DNA from: Petrosia ficiformis
Lineage: Eukaryota > Porifera > Demospongiae > Haplosclerida > Petrosiidae
Assembly (NCBI GenBank): GCA_947044365.1
Contig: OX345643.1
Location: forward strand, 4,482,001 to 4,546,000
Length of the DNA: 64,000 nt
Reading direction: 5' to 3'
Under the pieces are notes generated by a model. That model saw nothing but the letters and a program-made list of their open reading frames with translations. It ran no database searches and had not been told where the DNA came from. Positions 13,401 through 23,319 of the stretch are shown here, piece by piece (position 1 is the first letter of the stretch; every line of letters starts with the position of its first letter). The position numbers were made by a program, and so were the translations under genes.

Positions 13401-16400
13401 TGAAATGGAGTGCTCAGACCCTCATTCAGTGTACACATTGTGAGAAACTGGAACAGATGCATCCTAAAGTAGGACAAAGCCTTCAAGACAGGATGATTAC
13501 TGAAGTTGTTGTTCATGCTGCAATTACATTCCAAGCAAAACGAACACTAGATGTAATGCAGCCTTTCATTAAACTACTATATAGTCCAGGAGAACTAAAG
13601 GTCTGTGTGGAATAATAATAATAGTTATGATTGTTCAATTACTTGTGTACATATGTGCTCATACACACTATTCATAACATTTTTAGGAATCATATCTCCC
13701 AGCATTTCCTGGTGAAATATTATCCAGTGCTGCAAGAATATCTTTGGAAGGGGCATTTAACAGTAAGCATAGCACAATGGTAGTTAACAATCAAAATTTT
13801 TATATTTGTATTTTAACATAGAATGCTCTCGTGAACATTTTTATTTCGTATTGAAGGTAAGTCATTGAAATATTGTTGTGTCTACTATAGAAAGTAATGG
13901 GTTATTTTAACCTTTAGTTGGTTATAGGAGTTTCAACGCAATTATATTTTTCTCAATGCTGATTTGTTTTTCCTGCTAAGTAGCTAATATTTACAAGTAC
14001 TAGTTTCATTTGATCTTTGACTAACATATAAAGTACATGTCATAATAAAGCATAGTAACAAAAATAATATTAATATAATGTATAATAGTATAGTATTATG
14101 TAGGTATAACCTGTCGTGTATTATTACCATTTCCATGCTTTCATCTGTGAACATAATATATGGCTATACCAGCATAATTATGTACATGAATGTGTACTTA
14201 TAAAAGCTACCTGATGTACAGATATATGAGTAGTGTAGAATAACTACCTGTGTACATGAATTTGTACTTATATTAACAAATAGCATCCAATGTACAGATA
14301 TTTGAGTAGTGTAGAATAACTAACATAATTATGTACATGCATTTGCACTTATAGTAGCAAACAACATCCGATGTACAGATATTTGAGTAGTGTAGAATAA
14401 CTACCTGTGTACATGAATTTGTACTTATATTAACAAATAGCATCCAATGTACAGATATTTGAGTAGTGTAGAATAACTAACATAATTATGTACATGCATT
14501 TGCACTTATAGTAGCAAACAACATCCGATGTACAGATATTTGAGTAGTGTAGAATAACTACCTGTGTACATGAATTTGTACTTATATTAACAAATAGCAT
14601 CCAATGTACAGATATTTGAGTAGTGTAGAATAACTAACATAATTATGTACATGCATTTGCACTTATAGTAGCAAACAACATCTGATGTACAGATATTCAA
14701 GAAGTTAGTACATGTACATAATTACTATGGGATTTACATTTACTTACTTGGAAGTACATAATATTATTTTTGTTACCATTCTTTATTGTTGCATGTACTT
14801 TATATAGTCAATATAGATCAAGAGCTAAAGAAATAAATTACTACTTGTAAATATTACCTAGCACAAAAGGAAATCATAGCATATTATTATTATTGTATTG
14901 AAACTCATGTAACCGGTTAAAATAACCCATTAATATTTACAGTGTATTACTGTACTGTACTTGACCTGTTATTAGACCAAATGTTTTTATTATTGATTAA
15001 AATTACTTTCAGTAATATTATGTAAACCCATGAATATTACAAATAACTATCAATGACTTGTTATAGATTTTGATAAATTTAAGTGGCTTAATAATACATT
15101 GAAGATGTTTGATTTTCATAAATATTATGATTGACCTTTCAAGAATTGTCCTTAATAAAAACATATCAATGTTTTATGATAATTGTAAAGTAATTGATAT
15201 TCATGATGCGTTTGTATTTATTTATAATGCTGTTCAGCGTGAAGAATTGACAAGAAGACATAAGTGTCCATCATGTAACATGGTAGTTGAAAAGCATAAT
15301 AATGAATCAGAAAATGAAGGGTAAGTTCTAATGTTGCTTATACTTATCAACATGAAACATGTGAATGGACATAGCCTTTTTATGGACTATTGATTCAATA
15401 CATTTTACAGATGTGAACCTCAAGTTGGTTATACCCTGGGAGACCCTACTCAACGCGAAATTCATCCTGATTCTGAGAGAAACCTATCTCCTGCAGCTTG
15501 TGCTATTCTGAGAATTCTTGTTAATGCTTGTCTGGTGTGGACAGCTTGTACTAATAAGGTAGTTTATTTACCTGTCAGCAAGTAATTATAGCAATGATAT
15601 GTAACACAAAAGACATATAGTACTTTAGTCAAGCATATATAATTATTATAATATTAGTAGTAAATAATAAGAATGGAGATTGTAACCCATGCACTTCATG
15701 TATGTATTGTTCAATTTGCTCCAGTTCATGTAATAAATATACAAAATATAAATATTATTTTAAATATTGTATATCATGTTACCAAGCCTAATAATTTTCA
15801 TAAGTTAATAGTCCACCTCTTTCCCTTGTTAGAATGCAACACAAGGTCTTCTGGAAATTGTTGGTGGTAAAGTTCGACCTAAAGATTTGCCTACCTTCTT
15901 CTGGCAACACTTAGAGTGTGATATCAGCATGTTAAGCAGTGCAATTGGGAAAAGCAAGGATGATGCTTGTCTCCTTTTGCACTTGGTTCTGAAAAACATT
16001 AACACAGTTAATCTCTCTCAAAGTAAGTAAATACCTACCTGCATAAGAAATGTGTGTATAATTGTTTATTTTAACAATAGCAAGAAATATGAAAGTATTT
16101 GCCAGTTTGAAGTCTGAAGAAGATAGGATTATTTGGGAAAACTCTTTCAATGTGGCTTATATACAACCTATATTGAAGGTATAGCCAGGAAAAAAACTAT
16201 TGTCATTTATCCATTTCTAAAACAAAATTACTTACAAAAAGCATATTTTAGGTCATTTATGTCTTTACTTCAGAAATTAGATAGTTGTATTCAAGATGCC
16301 ACCCAACAATTGCTGGAAAAAGAGACAAAAGGTTTTTTTTATTTGTTATACTTTGCCATAACTATACTTCTCTGAACATTTATTCATTCCTTGTCATATA

Positions 16401-19178
16401 GAACAAACTCTTCTATACTATACTGTGTATGAAAAGGTAGCAATCAGTCCAAATACAATTCTTCTTCATCTCTGGAGTTATTGCCCAAGGATAACTCTTG
16501 ACCACTTGTACCAAATATTACAGACTCAAAGGAAAGACTTTCCCATTCTACATGAACTGTTGAAAGAGGTGAGCATTTCAATTTAATTATTCTTTGTTGA
16601 TTATTGATTAGAAATGTCTTAGTTATTAGTTTCTCTCATATATTAAGCTCACAGATAAAATGCATTATTTAATGCATTATTTATCACACAGGAGCCAATC
16701 CTTCGAGCTACTCAGTATCTTCCTGGGATTGTGAAACTTCAACACCAGTTATATGAATTGTATCACAGAAAATTAGACTTGGCTGAAGCAAACAGAATAA
16801 CAATAACAGAATTTTTAGAGAATCTTGAATCAGGTATGGTATTTATTTTTATTCATGAAACCTAATTTACATAATTTTCTAGATTCCAAAAGAGAAGAGT
16901 TTCAGTGTAATTTACAGTGTGTCAAGTCAGCATGGGAATTAGTGAAGAATAGAATATATGAATTTGGTGAATATAAAATACATGAACATTATTTTCCTTA
17001 GTTTCAGTACTGAGATAAACAATATTTATAAGATATGTATTTACATCTCATATCAACTTTCTGTACAAAATCAATAATAATTCTGGACATGCAATAGCAG
17101 TATTTTTTATTATTCTCTCCAGCTCAAGTACATGTGCCTGCTGAGTATCTCAGTGTATCATGGGATGATGAGTCACTTCCTCTTGCTTATCTTATACCAA
17201 CTGTGACTGGTCCTGGAGTTTGTACTGTTGTCTTACTTGATCTACTAGTAACAGCCCATAATGGATTTTTGAAAAAGTGTCGAAATGAACTGAGAAAGAA
17301 ACATGAGAAGGAGTGAGTTGCAAATATCTTATACCTATAGTGTGTTGCATTGAAATTTTCAAGTATTAGACTTCATGAATGAGATAAAATAGTAAACCAT
17401 AAGTGTAAATAATTATATTATTTATGTCATAATTTTCATGTACCAGGCTAATTCATTATTGATCGAGGTATCATTCACAAACATAATCCCGTAGTTATGT
17501 GATGTAATTTCTTGTATTTGTTTGTTGATAGTGAATGTTTGTCAACAATAAATACTACATATCCTTTAATAAATAGTGTTGTCATGCATCACACTACATG
17601 GGCGTAGACAACCTTTTCAGAGTGGAGGGGCTTTGAAAATTTTGCGCTGTGCAAAGCATGCCAGTGCATTCTAGGGGAGTCTGGGGACATGCCCTCCAGG
17701 AAATGTTGAAATTTTTGGTTCTCTCAGATGGCTTCTGTATCCTGTAATGATAGTAGAGTTTGGACATTTTTAATGCAGTATACTTTATTAAACACCGTTT
17801 TTATGATATTTTTCAATGATTGCCAAAAACTAGGTGGGCTTGAGCCCCCAAGCCAACCCCCCTCCCCCTTTGTCTACATCCATGCACTAAAGCTTGCCCC
17901 AGATTTCAAATAAATGCCAGGTGGGTGTGGTCATTGGTGACATGTTTACTCCCATTTGTGTGAGTGTGGATATGTGGAAAATCGTTGCCTGCTAAGTCAA
18001 CATTTAAGCTACCCTGTAACATTGATTGAATTCTATCATCATGCATAGTGATACATACACAACTTCCTCTGGGTTATGATGTTTTCTTTAAACTCAAACA
18101 CATGAAAATGGCTAAAGAAGTAGTAATCAATAATCATCGACCATAAATATATACACCTTCCCTAATTAAGTGCCTGGAATACAACTTTGGAAAAAATCAA
18201 CATTAGGACTATATTATAGTGGTACTTAGAAATTCATCAATGGAAACATGTACAACTGTGATATTTTAACTTATGTACATGTGCTTGAGCATTACAAATG
18301 ATTCAATAACCATCACAGATGAGATGTTGCTTAGTAAGCAATAATGATAGTAATAAAACATAATTTTTGTTTTTATAATTACATAGAAACATATGGGGTG
18401 AATATAAAGTTCCTGTCAGTCATATTCAGTACTGTCATCTTTTGGATTATGAACACCAGATCATTTCAATTGTTTTGTCTCATTGCCATTATTCTTTACG
18501 ACATGGTGAAGGACAGGTTGTGACTTATGACCTCCCAGCTTTGGAAAAGCATTTTGTTGATCAATTTGTACATGGAAAACCACTGATCCAGTTACACATT
18601 CAACAGATTACCTATCGTAAAGATGCTTTTTCCATTGCTAACATCAGGAAAAGAGTAGCACCACAGGTGTGTGAATTTTTTTTATCACTTAAACAAAATT
18701 CTGTTATACTTCTTTTTCAGATTAAACTTGGTGCCAGAGAAAAGGCAGAGATTATTAAAGAACTACACACAATTAAGAGTCTAAGAGATTGTTTAGATAT
18801 TGTAGAGATTATGATGGGTTTCTTATCATCTGGTCAAACTGATCCTGAAATAGAACTAAGGACGTATGTAAGCAAATCTTTGAAAATGGGAAAAAAGTTC
18901 AGTTGTAAGAAGGTGAATCAGTAAAAGTAATTGTATCTTGCAATGATAATAAGTGTTGGCTTTATAGGCTCTGGATTACTGTAAACTAGGACATGTACTG
19001 TCCTTATGGGAAACTCTGTCAGTGGAGATGGCAAAAAGGCTTACATATATACAGCAGGTATGTATGTTATTATAATTCGTATTTGACTTGAACAGCCTTA
19101 TTTTTTCAAATACAATCACACATGCATACATACATTTATGCATACATACATACATACATACATACATACATACATACA

Positions 19179-19211
<33 letters not shown>

Positions 19212-20577
19212 GCCTACATGCACGCAAATGTATATATAAGTTTGTCTCGTTTATGTCAAAGGCAGAGTGCTGTATTTCCCATATTGTAAACTTGTGCTAT
19301 ATGAAAACTCATAGAGCGTTTAGTTGAGTTTGAATTACCCACACATCACACTATAAGTCAGTTAAACCACCCTTGATCTCTCATGCACGAGGGATGTGGT
19401 CCTGACAAGCGCACACAGCACTCACTTCACTAGTGCTATATGCTTGTCTTGACACACCTCTTGTACTGTAATTTCTGTGATGCATTCAAAGGGGTGCTTT
19501 CACACACATAGAATACATATTTTATATCTGCTTAGGAACCGTTTGTTGGTCTGAATGATGAATATCTAAATCCTCTTCTCAATTATCAACTACAACAATT
19601 GAAGAATGTCTTACATGGTGTTGATATTGGTTCACTACTTGATGTACTATACGAGTTCATTGAAACGTTTATTAGACACGAATGTCCTGAAAGTAACCTG
19701 AAGTGAGCACTATAATGTATATTGGTTGTTTCAACTGATTTGCTTGGTTGTATGTTTTTCAAAATTTTAATATTTTGTGGTTGAACATTATTTGGCAGTA
19801 CACAGTTTGTATGAGCTCCCTATAGTGCATGTGTCAAACAGCCAAGTAAGCTGATTGATGTCATCCTGTTTTTCATCTTGGTAGACTATTTTTCATTGAG
19901 GCAAAAAAGTGTTATGAAAATTTAAAATTGTACTTTGTATTGGAAACATACAGTTCTGGCTTCTATAAAATGATTTCATCATAGTTAGTATACAATCCAT
20001 AGCACAAATGCAACTCACAACTAACCAATTTAATTTAGTTATAATAACAAATCAGTTTTTACATTGAGCTATATATATAGCTATAGAAGAAGACATAGCA
20101 AAGACTATATAGCTAATAATGAATGAAATGTCAATAAATCATTTGCTTCATATTTGAAAAGTGTGTATTTCTTATTTGGACTCATAATCTATTGTTTTAC
20201 ATTTGACAGTTCAATCATTTTTTATTACGTATGTAGATAGCATATAATTATATAGTAAGTGTATATAAAAAGCTATATTGATAGCTGAGGATCACATGCA
20301 AGTTATTACAAGCATGTTAGGATATGTAATTCAATTCTTGTTATATAACCAATGCAAATGGTCAATAAATGAAGTCCAAGCTCCAAGATTATGAAATGTT
20401 ACAAATCCATTGGTTTTTTAACAATGTAATATTTTTATTCACAGATTGATAGACGAGCTGGTTGAGCACTATCCTGCTATAAGCAAAGATACCATTCTAC
20501 CTAAATCTATCACTGTGGGACAAGCAGTAGATACATGGAAACAAATAGCTTATTATGAGATAGAACCCCCTAGATAA
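1438..20577 (+). CDS. RNF213: RNF213-like (mysterin) AAA+ protein, copy 1, 5'-partial in window
   Basis: A multi-exon gene homologous to RNF213, a giant AAA+ E3 ubiquitin ligase. Exons run from 1438-1609 to a last exon ending at a TAA at 20575-20577. The junctions I checked have GT/AG introns and keep the frame. Order: start of AAA3 (with PSWSELRHF), AAA3 P-loop GETGCGKT and Walker B LFFDEANTT, AAA4 P-loop GKPGSSKS, AAA5/6 block, acidic hinge, E3 shell, RZ zinc finger and C-terminal domain. The N-terminal arm, CBM20-like domain, AAA1 and AAA2 found in copy 2 are absent from the window. No frame-breaking lesion was seen, but two catalytic positions are changed: Walker B of AAA4 reads VVVLEEVGLAED (Asp to Glu), and the RZ finger lacks its middle Cys. 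It lies head-to-tail with copy 2 and is probably a diverged, functionally altered paralogue. Confidence 0.88.
1948..3353 (+). CDS. RNF213: Copy 1 AAA3 module exons
   Basis: Exons at about 1948-2268, 2337-2481, 2600-2829, 2885-2967 and 3136-3353. They encode the HPYLFFNE strand, the P-loop GETGCGKTRLI, Walker B TVLFFDEANTT, sensor-like IAACNPYKK, then ESAGLGFYV and IPLRQLVYRV. All match the vertebrate RNF213 AAA3 module, one of the two ATP-binding modules. The 83-bp exon at 2885 is diverged from its copy 2 counterpart at its 5' end but stays in frame, so AAA3 appears intact. Confidence 0.85.
4282..5167 (+). CDS. RNF213: Copy 1 AAA4 module exons, with altered Walker B
   Basis: Exons at about 4282-4501, 4576-4801, 4858-4987 and 5042-5167. 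The P-loop GKPGSSKS is encoded at 4406-4429. Walker B reads VVVLEEVGLAED, with GAA at 4703-4705 where copy 2 has GAT (VVVLDEVGLAED) and vertebrate RNF213 also has Asp. The following NWALDPAKMNRG and FFGLRDFY are conserved. AAA4 is an active ATPase module in RNF213, so a Glu at this Mg-coordinating position could slow or abolish hydrolysis; that is inference. Confidence 0.85.
5218..6457 (+). CDS. RNF213: Copy 1 AAA4-AAA5 linking exons
   Basis: Exons carry SLIKMLYWMCERTG, the NRYLLFLTENYAALQVL block, FGSSFPKDREYTQVCRNIN, ICMETGRTVILLNLENLYES and, from 6275, LILIAEKETVYKTFPTPLIN. These are among the best-conserved stretches of RNF213 and match copy 2 (43700-45340). The last exon diverges at its 3' end from the copy 2 equivalent (WITQFSCMIEG against WVEKFCTITEW). 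Confidence 0.82.
6531..6576. repeat. Intronic hairpin with 16-bp arms
   Basis: The arm TAGCAGTTTATACATA at 6531-6546 is complementary to the end of the segment, 6561-6576. The centre is a CATA/TATG alternating tract that is itself palindromic, with a 4-base slip. It lies in the long intron between the exons at 6275 and 7228. Confidence 0.7.
7228..7559 (+). CDS. RNF213: Copy 1 exon of the AAA5/AAA6 block
   Basis: Encodes FTTQDAFVGFQNDTPASV through HHINSAGKGNGLLIQ, and matches copy 2 at about 45617-45949. The acceptor CACACAG and the first roughly 25 coding bases are duplicated about 85 bp upstream (7139-7165), giving a decoy or alternative acceptor. Further exons of this block are at about 7646-7783 (THSHLLSNLDLKN) and 7858-8430. 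Confidence 0.8.
7858..8429 (+). CDS. RNF213: Copy 1 exon with Lys/Glu helix and IHLPRRG-FVGFQGG block
   Basis: Encodes GFGDNLLIIQCDSGHLYGDL, then a charged helix built from repeats of EKALLQKEKDVEKEKALRKK, then THVLFIIHLPRRGKTSFSFV, FQGGSWISAHIDDIH and ATISELFYN. Vertebrate RNF213 has the matching VGFHGG..VHIDDL block. The charged helix is longer than in copy 2 (about 46285-46410), so the two genes differ by repeat-unit gain or loss. Confidence 0.8.
8747..9147 (+). CDS. RNF213: Copy 1 acidic hinge exon
   Basis: Encodes a Glu/Asp-rich disordered tract with several EEEM and TSQNEE-type units, followed by QCRRLYHCIHAVVAKIAERD and VKLLLDLIP. The position agrees with the acidic region after the AAA core in RNF213. 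A shorter acidic exon may lie at about 8476-8545. Copy 2's equivalent is longer, with extra acidic units. Confidence 0.8.
9264..10640 (+). CDS. RNF213: Copy 1 E3-module scaffold exons
   Basis: Exons at about 9263-9505 (GIKTFYGALVEHIL to LEIM), 9617-9830 (LWLNIFNN to TLKEDFTCQFPFFWLIK), 10145-10326 (VLHTVPRDLWEDFCHDYL) and 10457-10640 (TRLVGVHVAYHYYQKEIMWL). They match copy 2 at 47983-49680 and the helical scaffold after the hinge in RNF213. Confidence 0.78.
10696..11763 (+). CDS. RNF213: Copy 1 E3 shell exons, no RING finger
   Basis: Exons at about 10696-10884 (NDKFMDIHLHAVQFALEDLE), 11096-11191 (WHYIKLIQLFVEHVALKY), 11372-11470 (HFNRRCDFSKIDTITGILQQ) and 11528-11763 (IRKCTTSFFTEVVSILCFGQ). 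In vertebrate RNF213 the RING finger lies between the LFVEHVLL helix and the CNSFFVDLVSTICF helix. Here only about 60 residues separate the two and no CxxC pairs are present. The RING finger is therefore absent at the expected place. Confidence 0.78.
11839..13601 (+). CDS. RNF213: Copy 1 E3 shell, helical exons before the RZ finger
   Basis: Exons at about 11847-11949, 12445-12858, 12903-13010, 13123-13215, 13276-13335 and 13407-13601. They include EYLEAVAKLRFVCSVVGDLL, ELEWVIPAHLRKQDE, VPLLLSIYQVVTMSHVY and TFQAKRTLDVMQPFIKLLY. The exon at 13407 is about 98 percent identical to copy 2 (53007-53201), which is unusually high. The donor of the 13123 exon is GTGGGT, weaker than GTAAGC in copy 2. 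Confidence 0.75.
12001..12382. mobile_element. Inverted-repeat (MITE-like) element in copy 1 intron
   Basis: The left end reads TGTGACCGGCTCTGTGAAAA. The right end, reverse-complemented, reads TGTGATTAGCTCTGCAAAAA. The ends lie in TATA-rich flanks about 380 bp apart, with no ORF between them. This fits a non-autonomous DNA transposon relic, possibly related by its TGTGAC terminus to the element at 25221-25644. Confidence 0.5.
13687..15320 (+). CDS. RNF213: Copy 1 RZ zinc-finger exons (middle Cys replaced by Arg)
   Basis: Exon 13688-13762 (SYLPAFPGE) leads into the tiny exon 13822-13856 and then exon 15238-15320. Joined, the finger reads CSREHFYFVLK then REELTRRHKCPSC. The ligands Cys (13824-13826), His (13836-13838) and CPSC (15265-15276) remain. 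The codon at 15238-15240 is CGT (Arg), where copy 2 has TGT (Cys) and vertebrate RNF213 has the Cys of GECG (human C4516), reported as essential for RZ-dependent ubiquitin transfer. The intron between the two halves is about 1.4 kb and contains a transposon with a tandem array. Loss of ligase chemistry is an inference. Confidence 0.8.
13895..14932. mobile_element. MITE-like element with perfect 18-bp terminal inverted repeats
   Basis: The left end TAATGGGTTATTTTAACC (13895-13912) is the exact reverse complement of the right end at 14915-14932. Subterminal regions are also related (AAAGTACATGTCATAA on one side, GCATGTACTTTATA on the other). It has no ORF. It fills most of the intron splitting copy 1's RZ finger and carries the tandem array at 14180-14696. 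A diverged relative lies at 22839-23319. Confidence 0.75.
14180..14696. repeat. Higher-order tandem array, 157-bp period
   Basis: A roughly 78-bp monomer ending GATATTTGAGTAGTGTAGAA is repeated about seven times. Two monomer types alternate: one starts ACCTGTGTACATGAATTTG and the other ATAATTATGTACATGCATTT. Together they make a 157-bp unit; ACAACATCCG recurs at 14361 and 14518. The array lies wholly inside the inverted-repeat element. Confidence 0.85.
15413..18924 (+). CDS. RNF213: Copy 1 C-terminal domain exons, part 1
   Basis: Exons after the RZ finger: 15413-15559 (VGYTLGDPTQREIHPDSERN), 15835-16022 (LPTFFWQHLECDISML), 16081-16179, 16268-16330, 16403-16568 (YYTVYEKVAISPNTILLHLW), 16693-16832 (RATQYLPGIVKLQHQLYEL), 16884-16960, 17123-17312 (EYLSVSWDDESL, VTGPGVCTVVLL), 18388-18666 and 18721-18911. 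They match the vertebrate RNF213 C-terminal domain, which packs on the E3 shell. All stay in frame. Confidence 0.8.
17592..17889. mobile_element. Short inverted-repeat element (about 300 bp) in copy 1 intron
   Basis: The left end CACTACATGGGCGTAGACAA pairs with a right end whose reverse complement is TAGTGCATGGATGTAGACAA. Base composition differs from the flanks (GC-richer, with a C tract near 17850). No coding capacity. A MITE-like relic. Confidence 0.6.
18970..20577 (+). CDS. RNF213: Copy 1 last exons and stop
   Basis: Exons 18970-19058 (DYCKLGHVLSLWETLSVEMA), 19536-19702 (FVGLNDEYLNPLLNY, YEFIETFIRHE) and 20446-20577 (ELVEHYPAISKDTILPKSIT), ending IEPPR and TAA. The final residues differ from copy 2 (NTLNTSK). 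A variant polyadenylation signal ATTAAA is at about 20627. Confidence 0.8.
19138..19206. repeat. CATA tetranucleotide microsatellite
   Basis: About 16 tandem CATA/TACA units lie in the intron between the copy 1 exons at 18970 and 19536. The apparent ORFs here are simple-repeat artefacts. Confidence 0.95.
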
Positions 20578-22552
20578 TAGACATTTGAAAAATACATTCT
20601 AAATATGTTTTGTGTAATTGGTAGATATTAAAGAAGGTAATAGTGTACATTATAGATATAAACAGTAGTGTTCGTTTTTAGATATAGTATAATTATGTGA
20701 TTATAATGTACGTAGTAGGGGAAACTTAGATAACTATTTTTAACGTTGACATTTATTACATAACTGTTATTTGTTTATTAATTGTTGCCTCTTTCTGTTA
20801 TGCATCCAAAATGAAAATGAATATATTAACAGCATAAACAAAAAGTAACATTGCTTTGTCTATATTTTTGTTGTAATGCTATTTTCTGGGAGGAGCATTT
20901 AATTTTTAACCCTAATCATTGGTGAGCATAGTTCATTTCTATCTCTTGTGATGAATTGTAGCTGGTGTACTGAAGTGAATTAAAAGTATGTTGTGGTGAA
21001 CACCCTTTCCGGAATCCTTACATAGCTTGAATTTTGATCAACTTTCTAGTAAGACTATAAATGGACAGAACATGTATTATAGAACTACAGTACGTATGTT
21101 ACTGGCATGGTTACCAGTTTTCTTTATCATTGAAAGACATTTTAGATTAGTTATTGACTTTCATTATTATCATAGAACACACTCTATATTTGTTAGAAGT
21201 ACAGCCAACTCTAATTTAACATACATAATTATTATTAACCCTTACCCACGTAGGCAGAGTGGAGGGTTACTGTAATTATAACTATATAATTAGTTTTAGT
21301 AAGTATCTTGAATGGCCTTAGCTTGGTATATGATTGTTATATTATTGTTATATAACTTATATTAAGTGGAGATGAAGATGACCTGTAGATTTACTTATAT
21401 AGTCACAGGTAGAAATGATTTGAGCTTTAATTTATAATACAGTACATGGAGTCTAATTTTCATGTTTTTCAGTGATACAGAGCCATTCCACGAATAATTA
21501 ACTCATGAAAATTTATTGTCATGGGTGGAGTTTGAGCAATATCAATTGAAAAACAAAATTTTGACCCACAAAAATTGAATATCGATCAAAACACGAAAAT
21601 TAGACTCCATGAAAACATCGTGCTATATGGTATTATGTAGTGTAATAAGGTAGAGGAAAAAAAGATGCCGTGATTACTTGACATTTTTCACTAGTGCATG
21701 CATTGGTGATTCATAGTGTCTACTAAATGATGCAGCTTCCCACTTGATGTAACTTATTAGAAGTACGATACATAGATTATAGGAATCCAGTGAATATATA
21801 CCTAATTAATAAATCATAATAAAGGTTTTATTATGTTCATAACCTCATAACCTCAGAACCTTGTACTCTACAGACAATGTGTTCAGTTTTAAAGTATTTT
21901 AGTGTATTAACTAACGAAGAACCTTTATTCATTGTATTTCACTGAACAGATTTACTTGAATCAGTAGAACAAGTGGATACTTCATCACTTTCTACGATAC
22001 AGAAACTGTACATGTATTCACAGTTACTGAGAACCTCCTGATGAACTAGTAAGATTGTAATTTTGACAAATAGATGCATATATGTCTCTATATAGGGTTA
22101 TTGCAAACTTAAAGTTTTGCCCACAAGCCATAGTTGTGTTAAGTAGGTATGTTTCTTCTGGGAATTGTTTTTACTATATAATACAAGTAGTATTCATGTG
22201 TAACTAGTTATATAGTTATAGGATGTATATATTTCAGGTTTTCCCCATAGCCTATAGCTGTCGACTAATTCTTTTTTGTTTAATCATATTCAATGTGTTA
22301 CAAACATTTGATAAGAGTATTTGGGACTTCTCAATGCAATAGCCCCTTGTTTAATAGATATTGAAATGCCATTGTAACTGCTACTCTAGATATTAACATA
22401 ATTTATGACACTATTATGAAGATTATAGTTCTTAGAAGATATAATTAGATAAAATGGCACAAGAAATATTTTCTTGCAATGCTAAAATGTTTCTTTACTA
22501 TTTTAACTTCATGTATCTTTACATTCTATTACTATTATTATAAATAATTAGA
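20578..22552. other. Intergenic DNA after copy 1
   Basis: AT-rich, with no convincing exon. It holds the inverted-repeat element at 21445-21611, listed separately. Confidence 0.6.
21445..21611. mobile_element. Small inverted-repeat (foldback) element, about 165 bp
   Basis: The left end CATGGAGTCTAATTTTCATG is the near-exact reverse complement of the right end, which contains GAAAATTAGACTCCATG. Arms are about 23 bp with one mismatch. No coding capacity. Confidence 0.65.
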
Positions 22553-22828
22553 ATATGATTCCTTATGGTTGGCAACTATCAATTATTGGTAATGGCACTA
22601 ATATCACTGTGTACTATTAATACCTACTGAGTTCTTAGCACACAGTTCTTGGATGAAACCACTTAAAATTGCTAAACTCACTGCTAATGAGATGTCTGAA
22701 AACTCACTAACTTATTATAGTTTACTTTTTAAAGATTCTTGCCTAATTTTATGTGATGTCTCTCTGATACAACAGCTATCAGTAGTTTCCACAAACTGAT
22801 TTCTTCCTGCTGGTCTGTTGACTATACA
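22553..22828. mobile_element. Diverged fragment of the CCCTATGATTGCTTT-end element family
   Basis: Shares GGCACTAATATCACTGTGTACT-like sequence, TTAAAGATTCTTGC and CTGCTGGTCTG with the element at 24751-25708. Both termini are weak, so this is an old partial copy. Confidence 0.4.
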
Positions 22829-22838
22829 CTGTAAAAAG

Positions 22839-23319
22839 TAATATTTAGTTACAGAAGTTTTTCAATGCAATTTTAGTTTCCTCAATGCTAATTTGTTTTT
22901 CATGCTAGGTAATAATTACAAGTACTAGTTTCATTGCATCTAGATTTGTATTGACTATACTTATAGTACTTATAGTACATAAAGTACATGTCATAACAAA
23001 GTGTAGTATTATAGGTATATATAACCTGTGGTGTATCACTCCCATTGTAACATCTGTGAAAACAACAGATGTTACTTGCTCATTCCAGAGTAATTATAGT
23101 ATGTACAGGAAATTGTATTTGTAATAACAAATAACATACCTAAATTACTATGGGATTTTCCATTCTTTATTATGTATATAGTATTATTATAGATCAATAT
23201 TAAAAAGATGATACTTATAAACATTATACTTTGAATCAGTGATTGGTCTAAACAGCATATGATTAATAATTATTAAAACTGTGTAACCAGTTGAGAGTTA
23301 GTTAACATAACCCATTAAT
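22839..23319. mobile_element. Diverged relative of the 13895-14932 element
   Basis: Shares CTCAATGCTAATTTGTTTTTC, TTACAAGTACTAGTTTCAT and AAAGTACATGTCATAA with the element in the RZ intron, and ends in ATAACCCATTAAT. It lacks the 157-bp array and its left terminus is eroded. Confidence 0.6.

Noticed and set aside
14180..14696. Regular repeats that could suggest a CRISPR-like array
   Set aside because: Units are 78/157 bp with no unique spacers, in a eukaryotic intron and inside an inverted-repeat element.
19088..19327. ORF rich in TYIH repeats
   Set aside because: It reads the CATA microsatellite in an intron of copy 1.
21027..21275. 82-residue ORF after copy 1
   Set aside because: No homology that I recognise and no coding-like composition; probably chance.
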